From contig NZ_LGDW01000130.1 in assembly GCF_001280005.1 (NCBI RefSeq), positions 1 to 64,000 of the forward strand: DNA of 64,000 bases, written 5' to 3'. This DNA comes from Streptomyces sp. NRRL WC-3618. GTDB taxonomy: Bacteria > Actinomycetota > Actinomycetes > Streptomycetales > Streptomycetaceae. Below are positions 16,570 to 25,161 of the stretch, piece by piece; position 1 is the first letter of the stretch; each line of letters begins with the position of its first letter. The position numbers and the translations under genes were made by a program. Below the pieces are notes generated by a model, which saw only the letters and a program-made list of their open reading frames with translations, was not told the origin of the DNA and searched no databases.

Positions 16570-17214
16570 TCACTCGGCAGCCGCTACCGTCTCCGCCTCA
16601 CGTACAGCGCCCTGCACCTTCTTGGCCTTGCGCTTGAGAACCAGCATCGACGTCAGACCGATGAGCACCGCCAGCACGAGCCCCAGCCACGAGAACCGCT
16701 TCAGCCAGGACTCCGCGACGACGCCCACGTAGTAGATGACCGCTGTCGTACCGCCCGCCCAGATGATCCCGCCCAGCACATTGGCGATCAGGAACTTCCA
16801 GTACGGCATCCGCAGCACCCCTGCGAGGGGCCCCGCGAAGATCCGCAGCAGCGCGACGAAGCGGCCGAAGAAGACCGCCCACATGCCCCACTTCTCGAAG
16901 GACCGCTCGGCCGTGGCGATGTGCCCCTCACCGAAGTGCTTGGGGAACCTCGCGCCGAGCCAGGCCAGCAGCGGCCGGCCTCCCTTGCGGCCGATGGCGT
17001 AGCCGATGGAGTCACCGATGATCGCGCCGGCGCTCGCACAGGCACCGAGGACGAACGGGTTGATGTGACCCTGCTGGGAGGCGAGCAGCGCGGCGGAGAC
17101 CAGAACGATCTCGCCGGGCAGGGGAATGCCCAGGCTCTCCAACCCGATGACCAGTGCCACCAGCGCGTAGATACTGACCGCGGGGATCGTCTCCAGCCAT
17201 TCCTGCACGTGCAA
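16570..17214 (-). CDS. DedA-family membrane protein
   Basis: A 214-residue protein with about five membrane segments. The VTT/SNARE-associated domain signature is clear: LESLGIPLPGEIVL near residue 25 with the conserved acidic residue, GAIIGDSIGYAIGRKGG near 65, and VFFGRFVALLRIFAGPLAG near 115. Family members act as polyprenyl-phosphate or lipid flippases/scramblases and affect envelope homeostasis. The tail is basic (KRKAKK). It has no operon partners. Confidence 0.92.
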   Translation of the reverse strand: MHVQEWLETIPAVSIYALVALVIGLESLGIPLPGEIVLVSAALLASQQGHINPFVLGACASAGAIIGDSIGYAIGRKGGRPLLAWLGARFPKHFGEGHIATAERSFEKWGMWAVFFGRFVALLRIFAGPLAGVLRMPYWKFLIANVLGGIIWAGGTTAVIYYVGVVAESWLKRFSWLGLVLAVLIGLTSMLVLKRKAKKVQGAVREAETVAAAE

Positions 17215-17343
17215 CGCCGGTTCCTTCCGCTCTCGCCGTACGCCCGGTACGTCTGCGTTCCCGGCACGCGTCCGGCCACGGGCGCGTGCCGGGAAGCCTA
17301 CCGGGTCAGGGTGACACCCGGGGTTGACGGTGCCTTGTGCCCG

Positions 17344-19350
17344 TCACCTGGAGGGGAGCGAACCGACGATCCCCGTGAGCGAGCCGACTCCTTGCGCGAC
17401 CGTGGCGACGACCGGCCGCGCCGCGGTCAGCGGCTGCGGCGGCCGGGCCGTCGCCGGAGCGGGCGCGGGCGCGGGCTCCTCGCCGCCGTCGTCCACGACG
17501 AACCGCGTCTCGAACTGCTGGCCGGTACCGGCGTCGGGCGAGGGCGCGACCTCGGGTGTGGATGAGGGCGACCCGGCGGACCCCGGAGCCCCGTTCCCCG
17601 CACCGGGCTCGGCCGCGTGCTGCGTACCGCCCGCAGCACCCTCCCCCTTCTGCTCCTTCTGGTCCTTCTGGTCGAACTCCCCGCTCTTGGGGTCCTTGGC
17701 GCCCTTCGCCCCGACGTCCTTCTGCCGGTCGTCCGTCCCGGCGGAGTCGTCGGACGCGGCGGGGTCGGAGTCGAGGGTCCATTTCTCCCCCACCGCCCCG
17801 GACCTGGTTCTGACCACGACACCCGCGCCCGCGCGGAGCGAGACGGGTGCGACGACCAGTTCCTCGCGCCAGTGGGGCAGCAGTTCGCCCTGGACAGTGA
17901 GGTCGTAGCGAATCTCGTCGGCACGGGAGCCGACGCAACCGGAGAGGAAGACCTCTCCGGCGGCGGAGTGGGAGTCGAGGCACAGTCCGGGGTCGGCGAG
18001 GCTGCGCAGAAGACCGTCGTCCTCGTACGACCACTGCTGCGTCGCGGCGGACGAGCACACGGCGAGCCCGGTGCCGGCGCCGGCCACGACCCGGCCGCCG
18101 CGGATGTCCAGGCACAGGCCCGTGGCGAGGTGGCGCAGCCTGCCGCGTTCCGTCACGCCGGGATAGCCGGCGGGACCGGCCGACGCCGAGTCACCGGCCG
18201 GCGGCGAGGAACTGACCGACTGCTGGCCGGCGGAGGGTGAGGCGGCAGCCGGTCCGGTCGTGTAGCCGCTCACCGCGCCCCAGTCGGCCTTCGGCATGGA
18301 GCTCGTGTCCGACCGGTCACGGAGGCCGATCACACTCGCGAGCAGCGCGAACGAGAGGACACCGACGCCGACGACCACGGCCCGTGTGCGTCCCTTCGGG
18401 CGGTTGAACCGCTCGTCGGGCAGCGGCATACGGGCCATGAGGCGATGCCGGCCACCACCGCCGGGGCGCCCACCGCCCCGGCCGGCCTGTCCGCGGGGGT
18501 ACTCGCCCGGGCCACTGCGTCCCGGACGGGAGTCGAGATAGCGGCGGGCTCCCCAGCCGAGCACCGCCTCGGCGAGCAGAACGCCGAGCTCGCCCTCGAA
18601 ATGGCTGAGTTGCTCGGCGGCGTGCCGGCAGTGACGGCACACCAGCAGATGCTGTTCGACATCGGGCAACAGGGCGCCGCCCCGTCGGATCGGGACGTCG
18701 AGGAGGCGGTTGTAGAAGCGGCATTCCTTGGTCGGCGCGAGTTCACGGTGGGCGTGTACACAGGCGTTGCGGAATTGCTCGCGGGCCTGCTCCAGCGCCG
18801 CCGCGGCGCTCACTGTGTACACCCCCAGCAGACCGGCCGGTACGGAAAGGGGTTCGGCCTCGACCTCGGTGTGCCAGAGCAGGCACTGGGCCGCTCTCGG
18901 GAGCACGCCGAATGACCGCTCGGCCAGCTCCCGCTTTTCGGATGTGCGAGCCCTCGCCGCGCGTAGACCACGCGCGCCAGTAGGTTTGCGGAGTTCGGGA
19001 AGCAGCCCCGAAATACCGTCGTCGGCGGACCACTCGCGGACCGTTTCCCTTACCGCTACGAGGAGTTGGGGCCGCAGCGCCTGATTCGACTCACCGCGCT
19101 CAAGTCGCCCGAGCACCCGGTGAAAGGCCGCCGTGGCGGCCATGGTGGCGAGGTCCCCCTCGGCGGCGAGACAGACGGCCGCGTAGTCGTACGTCGACTG
19201 CCAGTGACGCGCCAGCAGCAGTGCGACGGCGTACCCGCTCTCACCCTCGACCCGGCCACGCAGTTGCGCGGCGAGGTTCATGTCGGATTCCCCGGAAGTG
19301 GCGCCGGGGCGAGGAGGGTAGGGCGGACGCGGGGGGTGAGGGGATCGCAC
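17344..19350 (-). CDS. Membrane protein fusing sigma-like, zinc-finger anti-sigma-like and ricin-type lectin domains
   Basis: A 668-residue protein. GTG 19350 is preferred because GGAAGGA lies 9 nt upstream. ATG 19281 would lose only a proline-rich leader. Residues 44-83 or so (YDYAAVCLAAEGDLA...FHRVLGRL) resemble ECF sigma region 2. Residues 140-200 or so (LAERSFGVLPRAAQCLL, TVSAAAALEQAREQFR) resemble region 4. At 234-241 is HLLVCRHC, the H-x3-C-x2-C motif of zinc-binding anti-sigma factors. A single TM is at 324-343 (VVVGVGVLSFALLASVIGL). Outside the cell a Ser/Pro linker and a ricin B-type trefoil follow (404-500 or so, with the QQW motif near 438), then a long disordered tail. I infer a self-contained membrane sensor whose sigma-like part is probably degenerate. 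Confidence 0.75.
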   Translation of the reverse strand: MRSPHPPRPPYPPRPGATSGESDMNLAAQLRGRVEGESGYAVALLLARHWQSTYDYAAVCLAAEGDLATMAATAAFHRVLGRLERGESNQALRPQLLVAVRETVREWSADDGISGLLPELRKPTGARGLRAARARTSEKRELAERSFGVLPRAAQCLLWHTEVEAEPLSVPAGLLGVYTVSAAAALEQAREQFRNACVHAHRELAPTKECRFYNRLLDVPIRRGGALLPDVEQHLLVCRHCRHAAEQLSHFEGELGVLLAEAVLGWGARRYLDSRPGRSGPGEYPRGQAGRGGGRPGGGGRHRLMARMPLPDERFNRPKGRTRAVVVGVGVLSFALLASVIGLRDRSDTSSMPKADWGAVSGYTTGPAAASPSAGQQSVSSSPPAGDSASAGPAGYPGVTERGRLRHLATGLCLDIRGGRVVAGAGTGLAVCSSAATQQWSYEDDGLLRSLADPGLCLDSHSAAGEVFLSGCVGSRADEIRYDLTVQGELLPHWREELVVAPVSLRAGAGVVVRTRSGAVGEKWTLDSDPAASDDSAGTDDRQKDVGAKGAKDPKSGEFDQKDQKEQKGEGAAGGTQHAAEPGAGNGAPGSAGSPSSTPEVAPSPDAGTGQQFETRFVVDDGGEEPAPAPAPATARPPQPLTAARPVVATVAQGVGSLTGIVGSLPSR

Positions 19351-19759
19351 AGAACCCATTCCTTCCAAGCCGCAGGACGGCACGAGCGAATTGCACACCC
19401 ACGGGAAGCTCGCCACCTGAGGAGTTCGGGTCGACCGGCACAGAATCCCGAGCGGGAAAAGGGGGTCTGACCTCTGCCCCCGCGCGAGTCGGCTCACACT
19501 CGCACACCCGTCTCGCCGTAAACAAGGAGTTCGGTGACCGAAGTTCAAAACGAGAGCAATTCAGATGTGTTACCGACGGTATCCGTCCCGGCTTGCGGAA
19601 TTAAGCCCCGCAAGGGTGCCAAGTTGTGTGCAGGAGTACCCGGATGGCACACACAATCTTCAACTTCCGGCCATCCGGAGACGTTGGCCGTCGCGCGACG
19701 GAGCGGCCGAGGATACTGATGACGCCAAGTGCCCGTGGACCGCCGTATCGTTACCGGCC

Positions 19760-20863
19760 ATGTGGCCAGAACAGCAGCCGCCCGGGGGCGAGCAGAACCC
19801 GCAGGACCCGCACCCTCCGCAGGTCCCGCCGCACAATCCGTACCAGCAGCCGGGCTATCAACAGCCGAACCCGTACCAGCAGCCCGGATACCAGCAGACC
19901 GGGTATCCGCAGTCCCACCCCTATCCCCAGCCCCCGCAACCGGGTTGGGGCGCTCCGGCCCCGACCGGCGCACCACAGCCGCCGTCCGGCGGCGGCGGGA
20001 ACCGGACGAGGATCACCGCCATCGTCGCGGCCGCCGCGGTCGTGATCACGGCCGGGGTGACCGGCTTCCTGGTCCTGGGCGGCGACAAGGACGAGCAGGC
20101 GGGCTCGGACACCAAGGACAAGCAGCAGCCTGGCTCGTCCGCACCCGCGTCGGCGCCCGCCGCGAAATCCGCGGATCCCAGCGACTCGGCCTCCGCGTCC
20201 GCGTCCTCCCCGGCGTCCGCCTCCGACGACAACCCGCGCGGCTCCCAGGCCGAGCAGCCGACCGTCGCCGGCTGGAAGGTGGTCGTGAATCCGAAGTGGG
20301 GCACGGCCTTCGACGTGCCGGCGGACTGGGAGGTGAAGTCGCCGGGCACACTGATCGGCTTCGAGGACGCCGACCCCAAGGCCGGCGCCAAGCCGCTCAT
20401 CACCATGTCGGCACCCGCCTACTACAAGTCCAAGTGGTGCGTGTCGGACGACGACAAGGACGGCCGTACGTCGGACACGGCGCTCGCGGCCGTGGGCACC
20501 AAGGGCGCGAGCGGCGCGAAGAACGCCGGCGAGGTCGCCGTGAACCAGGTCCCCTGGTGGGTCTACGGCGGCTACACGCAGCCGGACAAGAAGAGCCTCG
20601 TCTACGACGAGAAGGCGACGCCGTACACCACGAAGTCCGGCATCAAGGGCAGCTTCGCCCGGGCCCACTCGAAGAACACGCCGCAGAAGGGCAAGTGCGC
20701 GAGCGACGGCAAGGCGATCACCTTCGGCTTCAAGAACTCGGCCGGCGACTACGTGGCGTGGAGCCTGTACGGCGCGACGGGCGTCAACGGGGAGGTCCCC
20801 GAGAAGACGATCATGCAGATCCTGAGCACGGTACGCCTGCACGGGGACCCGACCGGCGCGTGA
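19760..20863 (+). CDS. Single-pass membrane protein with Pro/Gln/Tyr-rich N-terminus
   Basis: A 367-residue protein from ATG 19760 (MWPEQQPPGG). There is no Shine-Dalgarno sequence, so it could be leaderless. Residues 1-75 or so are a disordered cytoplasmic tail of YQQPGYQQ-type repeats. One TM follows at about 83-107 (ITAIVAAAAVVITAGVTGFLVLGG), then a Ser/Ala/Asp linker. The extracytoplasmic domain from about 165 starts WKVVVNPKWGTAFDVPADWEV and has paired cysteines (KWCVSDDD, GKCASDG). This architecture is common in Streptomyces, with no known function. It is divergent from the sigma/lectin fusion gene, so the two may respond to the same signal. Confidence 0.78.
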   Translation: MWPEQQPPGGEQNPQDPHPPQVPPHNPYQQPGYQQPNPYQQPGYQQTGYPQSHPYPQPPQPGWGAPAPTGAPQPPSGGGGNRTRITAIVAAAAVVITAGVTGFLVLGGDKDEQAGSDTKDKQQPGSSAPASAPAAKSADPSDSASASASSPASASDDNPRGSQAEQPTVAGWKVVVNPKWGTAFDVPADWEVKSPGTLIGFEDADPKAGAKPLITMSAPAYYKSKWCVSDDDKDGRTSDTALAAVGTKGASGAKNAGEVAVNQVPWWVYGGYTQPDKKSLVYDEKATPYTTKSGIKGSFARAHSKNTPQKGKCASDGKAITFGFKNSAGDYVAWSLYGATGVNGEVPEKTIMQILSTVRLHGDPTGA

Positions 20864-21012
20864 GGCCGCGATCGGCCGGTCCCGGTCGGGGCGGGGCTGG
20901 GCGGAAAGGGATGGGCAAGTCGGCGGCGGGCCACGGCAGTTGCCCGGTGACCTCCGCCGGCTCCCCCGCCCCGCCCCTCCTGGGCCGGCCGCGGGTCGGC
21001 CCACCCCGGGCC

Positions 21013-21861
21013 TCACCCGATGCCGAACGCCCCCTGCGGCGGCACCGGTGACGGCACCGCGTCCTCGTCGCGCACGGGTGTGGCGTTCCCGATGAAGTCC
21101 TGGAGCGCGGCCCCGTGTTCGAGGCGGGCCGGGAAGGCGTCGGAGGCGACTCGGCGGGCCAGGGCGGCCGTGTCCAGGGGGCGGTGCGCGGCGACGAGTA
21201 CCGCGTTGCCGAAGCGGCGGCCCCGCCGCACGCCCGGCTCGGCGATCAGTGCCAGTTCCTCGAACACAGCCGAGAACGTGGCGAGTTGGGAGCGCAGAAA
21301 AGCGAAGGGCGCGGCGTCGGCCAGGTTGGCGAGGTAGACGCCGTCGCCGCGCAGCACCCGCTCGGCCTCTGCGGCGTACGTCACGGAGGTCAGGTGGGCC
21401 GGGACGCGGGAGCCACCGAACACGTCGGCCACGAGCACGTCGGCGCAGGCGTCGGGGGCGGCTTCGAGCCAGGCGCGGGCGTCGGCCGCGTGCAGGGCGA
21501 CGCCCGCGCCGACGGGCAGCGGAAGGTGTTCGACGACCAGGTCGAGCAGCCCACGATCGGCCTCGACGACGTCCTGCCGGGAACCGGGCCGGGTGGCCGC
21601 GAGATACCGGGGCAGGGTGAGCGCGCCACCACCGAGGTGCAGCACGTCCAGCGCCCGCCCCGGCTCCGCGACGGTGTCCAGGACGTGCCCGAGCCGACGC
21701 GTGTACTCGAACTCCAGATGCGTCGGCTCGTCCAGATCGACGTACGACTGAGGCGCCCCGTCGACGGTGAGCAGCCAGGCACGTTCGCGGTCGACATCGG
21801 GCATGAGCTTGGCGAACCCGTGGTCAACGGCACGGGCAACGGGTATCGACTCGTCGTTCAC
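21013..21861 (-). CDS. Spermidine-synthase-like methyltransferase-fold protein
   Basis: A 282-residue protein from GTG 21861 (VNDESIPVARAV), behind GAGAAG. It has the class I Rossmann fold of polyamine aminopropyltransferases: LDVLHLGGGALTLPRYLA for the nucleotide loop, DVVEADRGLLDLV for the acidic strand, HAADARAWLEAAPDACADVLVADVFGG for the GGGDG/DxxD-like region. The N-terminal tetramerisation domain of SpeE is short or absent, as in actinobacterial fused-type homologues, so polyamine synthesis is not certain. The 123 nt between it and tuf are filled by an interspersed repeat. Confidence 0.8.
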   Translation of the reverse strand: MNDESIPVARAVDHGFAKLMPDVDRERAWLLTVDGAPQSYVDLDEPTHLEFEYTRRLGHVLDTVAEPGRALDVLHLGGGALTLPRYLAATRPGSRQDVVEADRGLLDLVVEHLPLPVGAGVALHAADARAWLEAAPDACADVLVADVFGGSRVPAHLTSVTYAAEAERVLRGDGVYLANLADAAPFAFLRSQLATFSAVFEELALIAEPGVRRGRRFGNAVLVAAHRPLDTAALARRVASDAFPARLEHGAALQDFIGNATPVRDEDAVPSPVPPQGAFGIG

Positions 21862-21887
21862 CTTCTCATTGTGCCTGGCCGAGACGT

Positions 21888-21973
21888 GCCCCAAAGGGGC
21901 GCGGGGCTGTGCCGAGATACGGCTCCGCCGCGGGGGCGCGACCAGCCACAACCGGCCCGCAGCCCCCACGCGC
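21888..21973. repeat. Long form of the Streptomyces interspersed repeat
   Basis: GTGCCCCAAAGGGGCGCGGG, followed by GCTGTGCCGAGATACGGCTC, CGCCGCGGGGGCGCGACCAG and CCACAACCGGCCCGCAGCC. This extended GGGGCGCGGGGCTGTGTCGATA-type unit is seen repeatedly between Streptomyces genes. It fills the gap after tuf. Confidence 0.75.
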
Positions 21974-21983
21974 CCCGACCCCC

Positions 21984-23153
21984 TCACACGACGGCGGTCA
22001 CGGTCCCCGCCCCCACGGTCCGCCCACCCTCACGGATGGCGAACCCGAGTCCCGGCTCCAACGGCACCTCACGCCCCAGCTCCACAGTCATCGTGACCGT
22101 CTCCCCGGGCCGCGCGACAGCCATCTCACCGAGGTCCACGTCCCCCACGACATCCGCGGTCCGGATGTAGAACTGCGGCCGATACCCCGTCGCGACCGGC
22201 GTCGTACGCCCGCCCTCGCGCCCCGACAGCACATACACCCGCGCCGAGAACCGCCGCCGAGGCACCACACTGCCCGGCGCCGAGACCACGTGCCCGCGTC
22301 GCACCGCGTCGCGCGGCACCCCGCGCAACAGCAGCGCCACGCTGTCCCCGGCCTGCGCCTCCTCCATCGGCTTGCCGAAGGTCTCCACGCCGGTGACGAC
22401 CGTCTCCAGGTCCGCGCCGAGCACCTCGACCCGGTCGCCGACGCGGACGGTGCCACGCTCGACCGCGCCCGTGACGACCGTCCCCCGGCCGGTGATGGTG
22501 AGCACGTTCTCCACCGGCAACAGGAACGGGGCGTCCAAGTACCGCTCGGGAAGGGGCACATACGTGTCCACCGCGTCGAGCAGCGCGTCGATCGACGCCG
22601 TCCAGCGCGGGTCGCCCTCGAGCGCCTTCAGACCCGACACCCGTACGACGGGCACCGCGTCGCCGCCGTAGCCCTGCGCGGTGAGCAGGTCGCGTACCTC
22701 CAGCTCCACGAGGTCCGTCAGCTCCTCGTCACCCGCGTCGGCCTTGTTGAGGGCGACGACGATGTGGTCGACGCCCACCTGCCGGGCCAGCAGGACGTGT
22801 TCGGCGGTCTGCGGCATGATCCCGTCGAGCGCGGAGACGACGAGGATCGCCCCGTCGAGCTGCGCGGCCCCGGTGACCATGTTCTTGACGTAGTCGGCGT
22901 GGCCCGGCATGTCCACGTGCGCGTAGTGCCGGGTGTCGGTCTCGTACTCGACGTGCGCGATGTTGATGGTGATGCCCCGCGCGGCCTCCTCCGGGGCGCG
23001 GTCGATCCGGTCGAAGGGAACGAACGTGCCGGAGCCGCGCTCGGCGAGCACCTTGGTGATGGCGGCGGTCAGGGTGGTCTTGCCGTGGTCGACATGACCC
23101 ATCGTGCCGATGTTGAGATGCGGTTTCGTACGAACGTATGCCGTCTTGGACAT
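21984..23153 (-). CDS. tuf3: Elongation factor Tu, tuf3-type paralogue
   Basis: A 389-residue EF-Tu from ATG 23153 ([10 protein letters not shown]). All G motifs are present: GHVDHGKTT (P-loop), [12 protein letters not shown] (switch I), [12 protein letters not shown] and NKADAGDEE. Domains II and III follow ([27 protein letters not shown], end GAGTVTAVV). Deviations from housekeeping EF-Tu include Met for Cys in DCPGHAD and Ala for Cys in NKCD. The gene stands alone, not in an rpsL-fusA-tuf operon. These points mark it as the divergent Tuf3 that many streptomycetes carry in addition to Tuf1. In S. coelicolor tuf3 responds to starvation, and such paralogues can give kirromycin-type resistance. 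Both roles here are inferred. Confidence 0.93.
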   Translation of the reverse strand: MSKTAYVRTKPHLNIGTMGHVDHGKTTLTAAITKVLAERGSGTFVPFDRIDRAPEEAARGITINIAHVEYETDTRHYAHVDMPGHADYVKNMVTGAAQLDGAILVVSALDGIMPQTAEHVLLARQVGVDHIVVALNKADAGDEELTDLVELEVRDLLTAQGYGGDAVPVVRVSGLKALEGDPRWTASIDALLDAVDTYVPLPERYLDAPFLLPVENVLTITGRGTVVTGAVERGTVRVGDRVEVLGADLETVVTGVETFGKPMEEAQAGDSVALLLRGVPRDAVRRGHVVSAPGSVVPRRRFSARVYVLSGREGGRTTPVATGYRPQFYIRTADVVGDVDLGEMAVARPGETVTMTVELGREVPLEPGLGFAIREGGRTVGAGTVTAVV

Positions 23154-23600
23154 GGCGGTACCTCGAAGCCTCTTCAGCGGTACTGAGTGAAGGTCCCGGC
23201 GCACAGAACGCGGCCGGGACGGGGACCCCGAGGAAGTTCGCCGACCCTCCCCCTACGGGGTCCGCCGGACGATCCGGGAAGGGTCAGCTTCGGGCGCCGT
23301 CGACTGCGGCCACGAGGATCGGGACGGCAGCCTTCGGGGCATCCGCGACTGCGGACGCTGCGAGGAGGAAGGCGTACCGGAACATGAGGCCGATCATCGC
23401 CGACGCGTCACCGCACGTCGAATGGTTTTCCGGGGGGAACGAGGGCGGGAGGGCCGGCCTCAGTGGCGCATGTCACGGTGTGGTGTTTGCGCAGGGTGTG
23501 GGGGCACGTGTCACCCGGCGCGCCGGGAGTTCCCCTGGTTGTTCCACCGTTGAGACCAACCGTACGGCGATCACACATACTCCTCGGATAATCTCGCCGA
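23154..23600. other. Gene-free interval upstream of tuf3 and the VTT protein gene
   Basis: A divergent 447-nt interval. I see no convincing protein gene. A hydrophobic 37-codon minus-strand frame near 23284-23397 has no ribosome binding site. A GATAAT hexamer at 23587-23592 lies 8 nt before the ATG of the plus-strand gene, which suggests a leaderless transcript. The rest presumably carries the tuf3 promoter and leader. Confidence 0.4.
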
Positions 23601-24386
23601 ATGCTCGATGCCACCACCCGCTCTGGGGGCACCGCCACGGCCACTCCCCAGGCCATCGCCTCGGAGCTCTCCCCGCCCTCGCCGGCCGTGATCGTCGTCG
23701 CCCCGGCCGGCGGCCTCGCCGCGCGCTGCACGAGAGCACTGCTCTCGCCGTGGTCGCGGCTCTCGCTCCTGGTACTGCTGCTCGGCGCCGCCGCGTCCTG
23801 CGTCCTGCTCTTCGAACCCCAGCGGCTCCTCGCCGACGGCTGGCCACCCCAGGTCGGCGGCGCAGCGGCGGCGGTGCTCTTCGGGGCGGCGTACGGACTG
23901 TGCACCGTGGCGTTCGTGCCGCGCCCGCTGCTGAACCTCGCGGCGGGCGCGCTGTTCGGATCCCAGACGGGCCTCGTCTCGGCACTCGCGGGCACGGTCC
24001 TGGGCGCCGGACTCGCCTTCGGTCTGGGCCGCGTCCTCGGCCAGGACGCCCTGCGGCCGCTGCTGCGGGCCCGCTGGCTCCAGGCGGCGGACGGCCAGCT
24101 CAGCCGGCACGGCTTCCGCTCGATGATGGCGGCGAGACTGTTCCCCGGGGTGCCCTTCTGGGCCGCCAACTACTGCGCCGCCGTCTCCCGCATGCGCTGG
24201 CTGCCGTTCCTGCTCGCGACGGCACTCGGATCCGTCCCGAACACCGCCGCGTACGTCGTCGCGGGCGCCCGCGCCTCGTCGCCGACGTCGCCCGCCTTCC
24301 TGATCGCGATGGCCTTCATCGCCGTACCGGCCGTGGTGGGCGCCGTGGTGGCCTGGCGCAAGCGGCACCATCTGCGCGGGCACTGA
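23601..24386 (+). CDS. TVP38/TMEM64-family (VTT domain) membrane protein
   Basis: A 261-residue membrane protein. After a 45-residue polar N-terminus there are about six helices. The VTT domain is recognisable: NLAAGALFGSQTGLVSALAG, GAGLAFGLGRVLGQ, RLFPGVPFWAANYCAAVSRM and LLATALGSVPNTAAYVVAG. Related proteins (DedA, YdjX, YtxB) are linked to polyprenyl-phosphate or lipid flipping. A likely -10 (GATAAT, 23587) just before ATG 23601 suggests leaderless translation. Confidence 0.9.
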   Translation: MLDATTRSGGTATATPQAIASELSPPSPAVIVVAPAGGLAARCTRALLSPWSRLSLLVLLLGAAASCVLLFEPQRLLADGWPPQVGGAAAAVLFGAAYGLCTVAFVPRPLLNLAAGALFGSQTGLVSALAGTVLGAGLAFGLGRVLGQDALRPLLRARWLQAADGQLSRHGFRSMMAARLFPGVPFWAANYCAAVSRMRWLPFLLATALGSVPNTAAYVVAGARASSPTSPAFLIAMAFIAVPAVVGAVVAWRKRHHLRGH

Positions 24387-24429
24387 CACCGGGCCCGGCG
24401 GGCGTGTAGGCCTCGCCCGGAGAGCCTCC

Positions 24430-25161
24430 CTAGGGGGTGCCCCGGTACACGTCCAGCCGCCCGCACATCCCGAACTTCCCGTGGGCCGAAGGCTGTTCGG
24501 CCCGTACGACGGCGTCCGCGAGGTGGGACGTGTCGCCCCGCTCCAGCCGGTCGAGCTGCTCGCCCGTCGCGCCGGCCGCCGCCTCGGCGCCGCGCCGCCA
24601 GCGCTCACGCCAGTCGGCCAGGCGGGGCCGTACGAGAGCGGCCGCCGCCTCGTGGAAGGCGGCCAGCGCCTGCGGCCCCTCGGCGTCCCGCAGTGCCCGG
24701 TACCCCTCGAGGGCGAGGTCGCGCCGGGCCCGCGCGACCCGCTCCTGCTCGGCGACGGGCGCGTCGGCCGGGATCACGGTCGCGGCGGCGTACGTCTGCG
24801 GGTCGGTCAGGTACTTCGGCGGCAGCGTCAGCACGGCGTCCCCCGCCTCCGGCAGGCCGCTGTTCTGCATGAGGACGGTGATGCGCAGTTCGTCCTCGTT
24901 GACCAGCCGGTGGATCGTGCCCGGCGTGAACCAGGCGACCGTTCCGGGCGCGAGCGGCGTCTGTTCGTACCCGGACGTCGTGAGCGTCTGGACCGCGCCT
25001 CGGCCGCCCGTGACGACGTACGCCTCCGAACAGGTCAGATGCATATGGGGAGTTCCGCCGCACACCCCGTCGTCGGTCGGCCAGTCGTAGACGGACAGGT
25101 GCGAGACGGCGACGCCACCGGGCAGCCCGGCGAAGGCCGCCCCGTCAGGTGTCGTGTTCAC
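24430..25161 (-). CDS. Cupin protein of a sugar-utilisation operon
   Basis: A 243-residue protein from GTG 25161, overlapping the previous stop by 4 nt (GTGA). The N-terminal cupin (about residues 15-120) shows GGTPHMHLTCSEAYVVTGGRG and PGTVAWFTPGTIHRLVNEDELRI, with plausible metal-binding His/Glu. The C-terminal half is a helical, Ala/Arg-rich region ending GMCGRLDVYRGTP. It is the third gene of a coupled operon with a PmoA-like protein and a Gfo/Idh/MocA oxidoreductase. I infer a role in sugar or sugar-acid metabolism, either as an isomerase-like cupin or a sensor. Confidence 0.82.
   Translation of the reverse strand: MNTTPDGAAFAGLPGGVAVSHLSVYDWPTDDGVCGGTPHMHLTCSEAYVVTGGRGAVQTLTTSGYEQTPLAPGTVAWFTPGTIHRLVNEDELRITVLMQNSGLPEAGDAVLTLPPKYLTDPQTYAAATVIPADAPVAEQERVARARRDLALEGYRALRDAEGPQALAAFHEAAAALVRPRLADWRERWRRGAEAAAGATGEQLDRLERGDTSHLADAVVRAEQPSAHGKFGMCGRLDVYRGTP

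Noticed and set aside
23284..23397. Minus-strand 37-codon hydrophobic frame upstream of tuf3
   Set aside because: No ribosome binding site and no supporting codon pattern. It may be part of the tuf3 leader.
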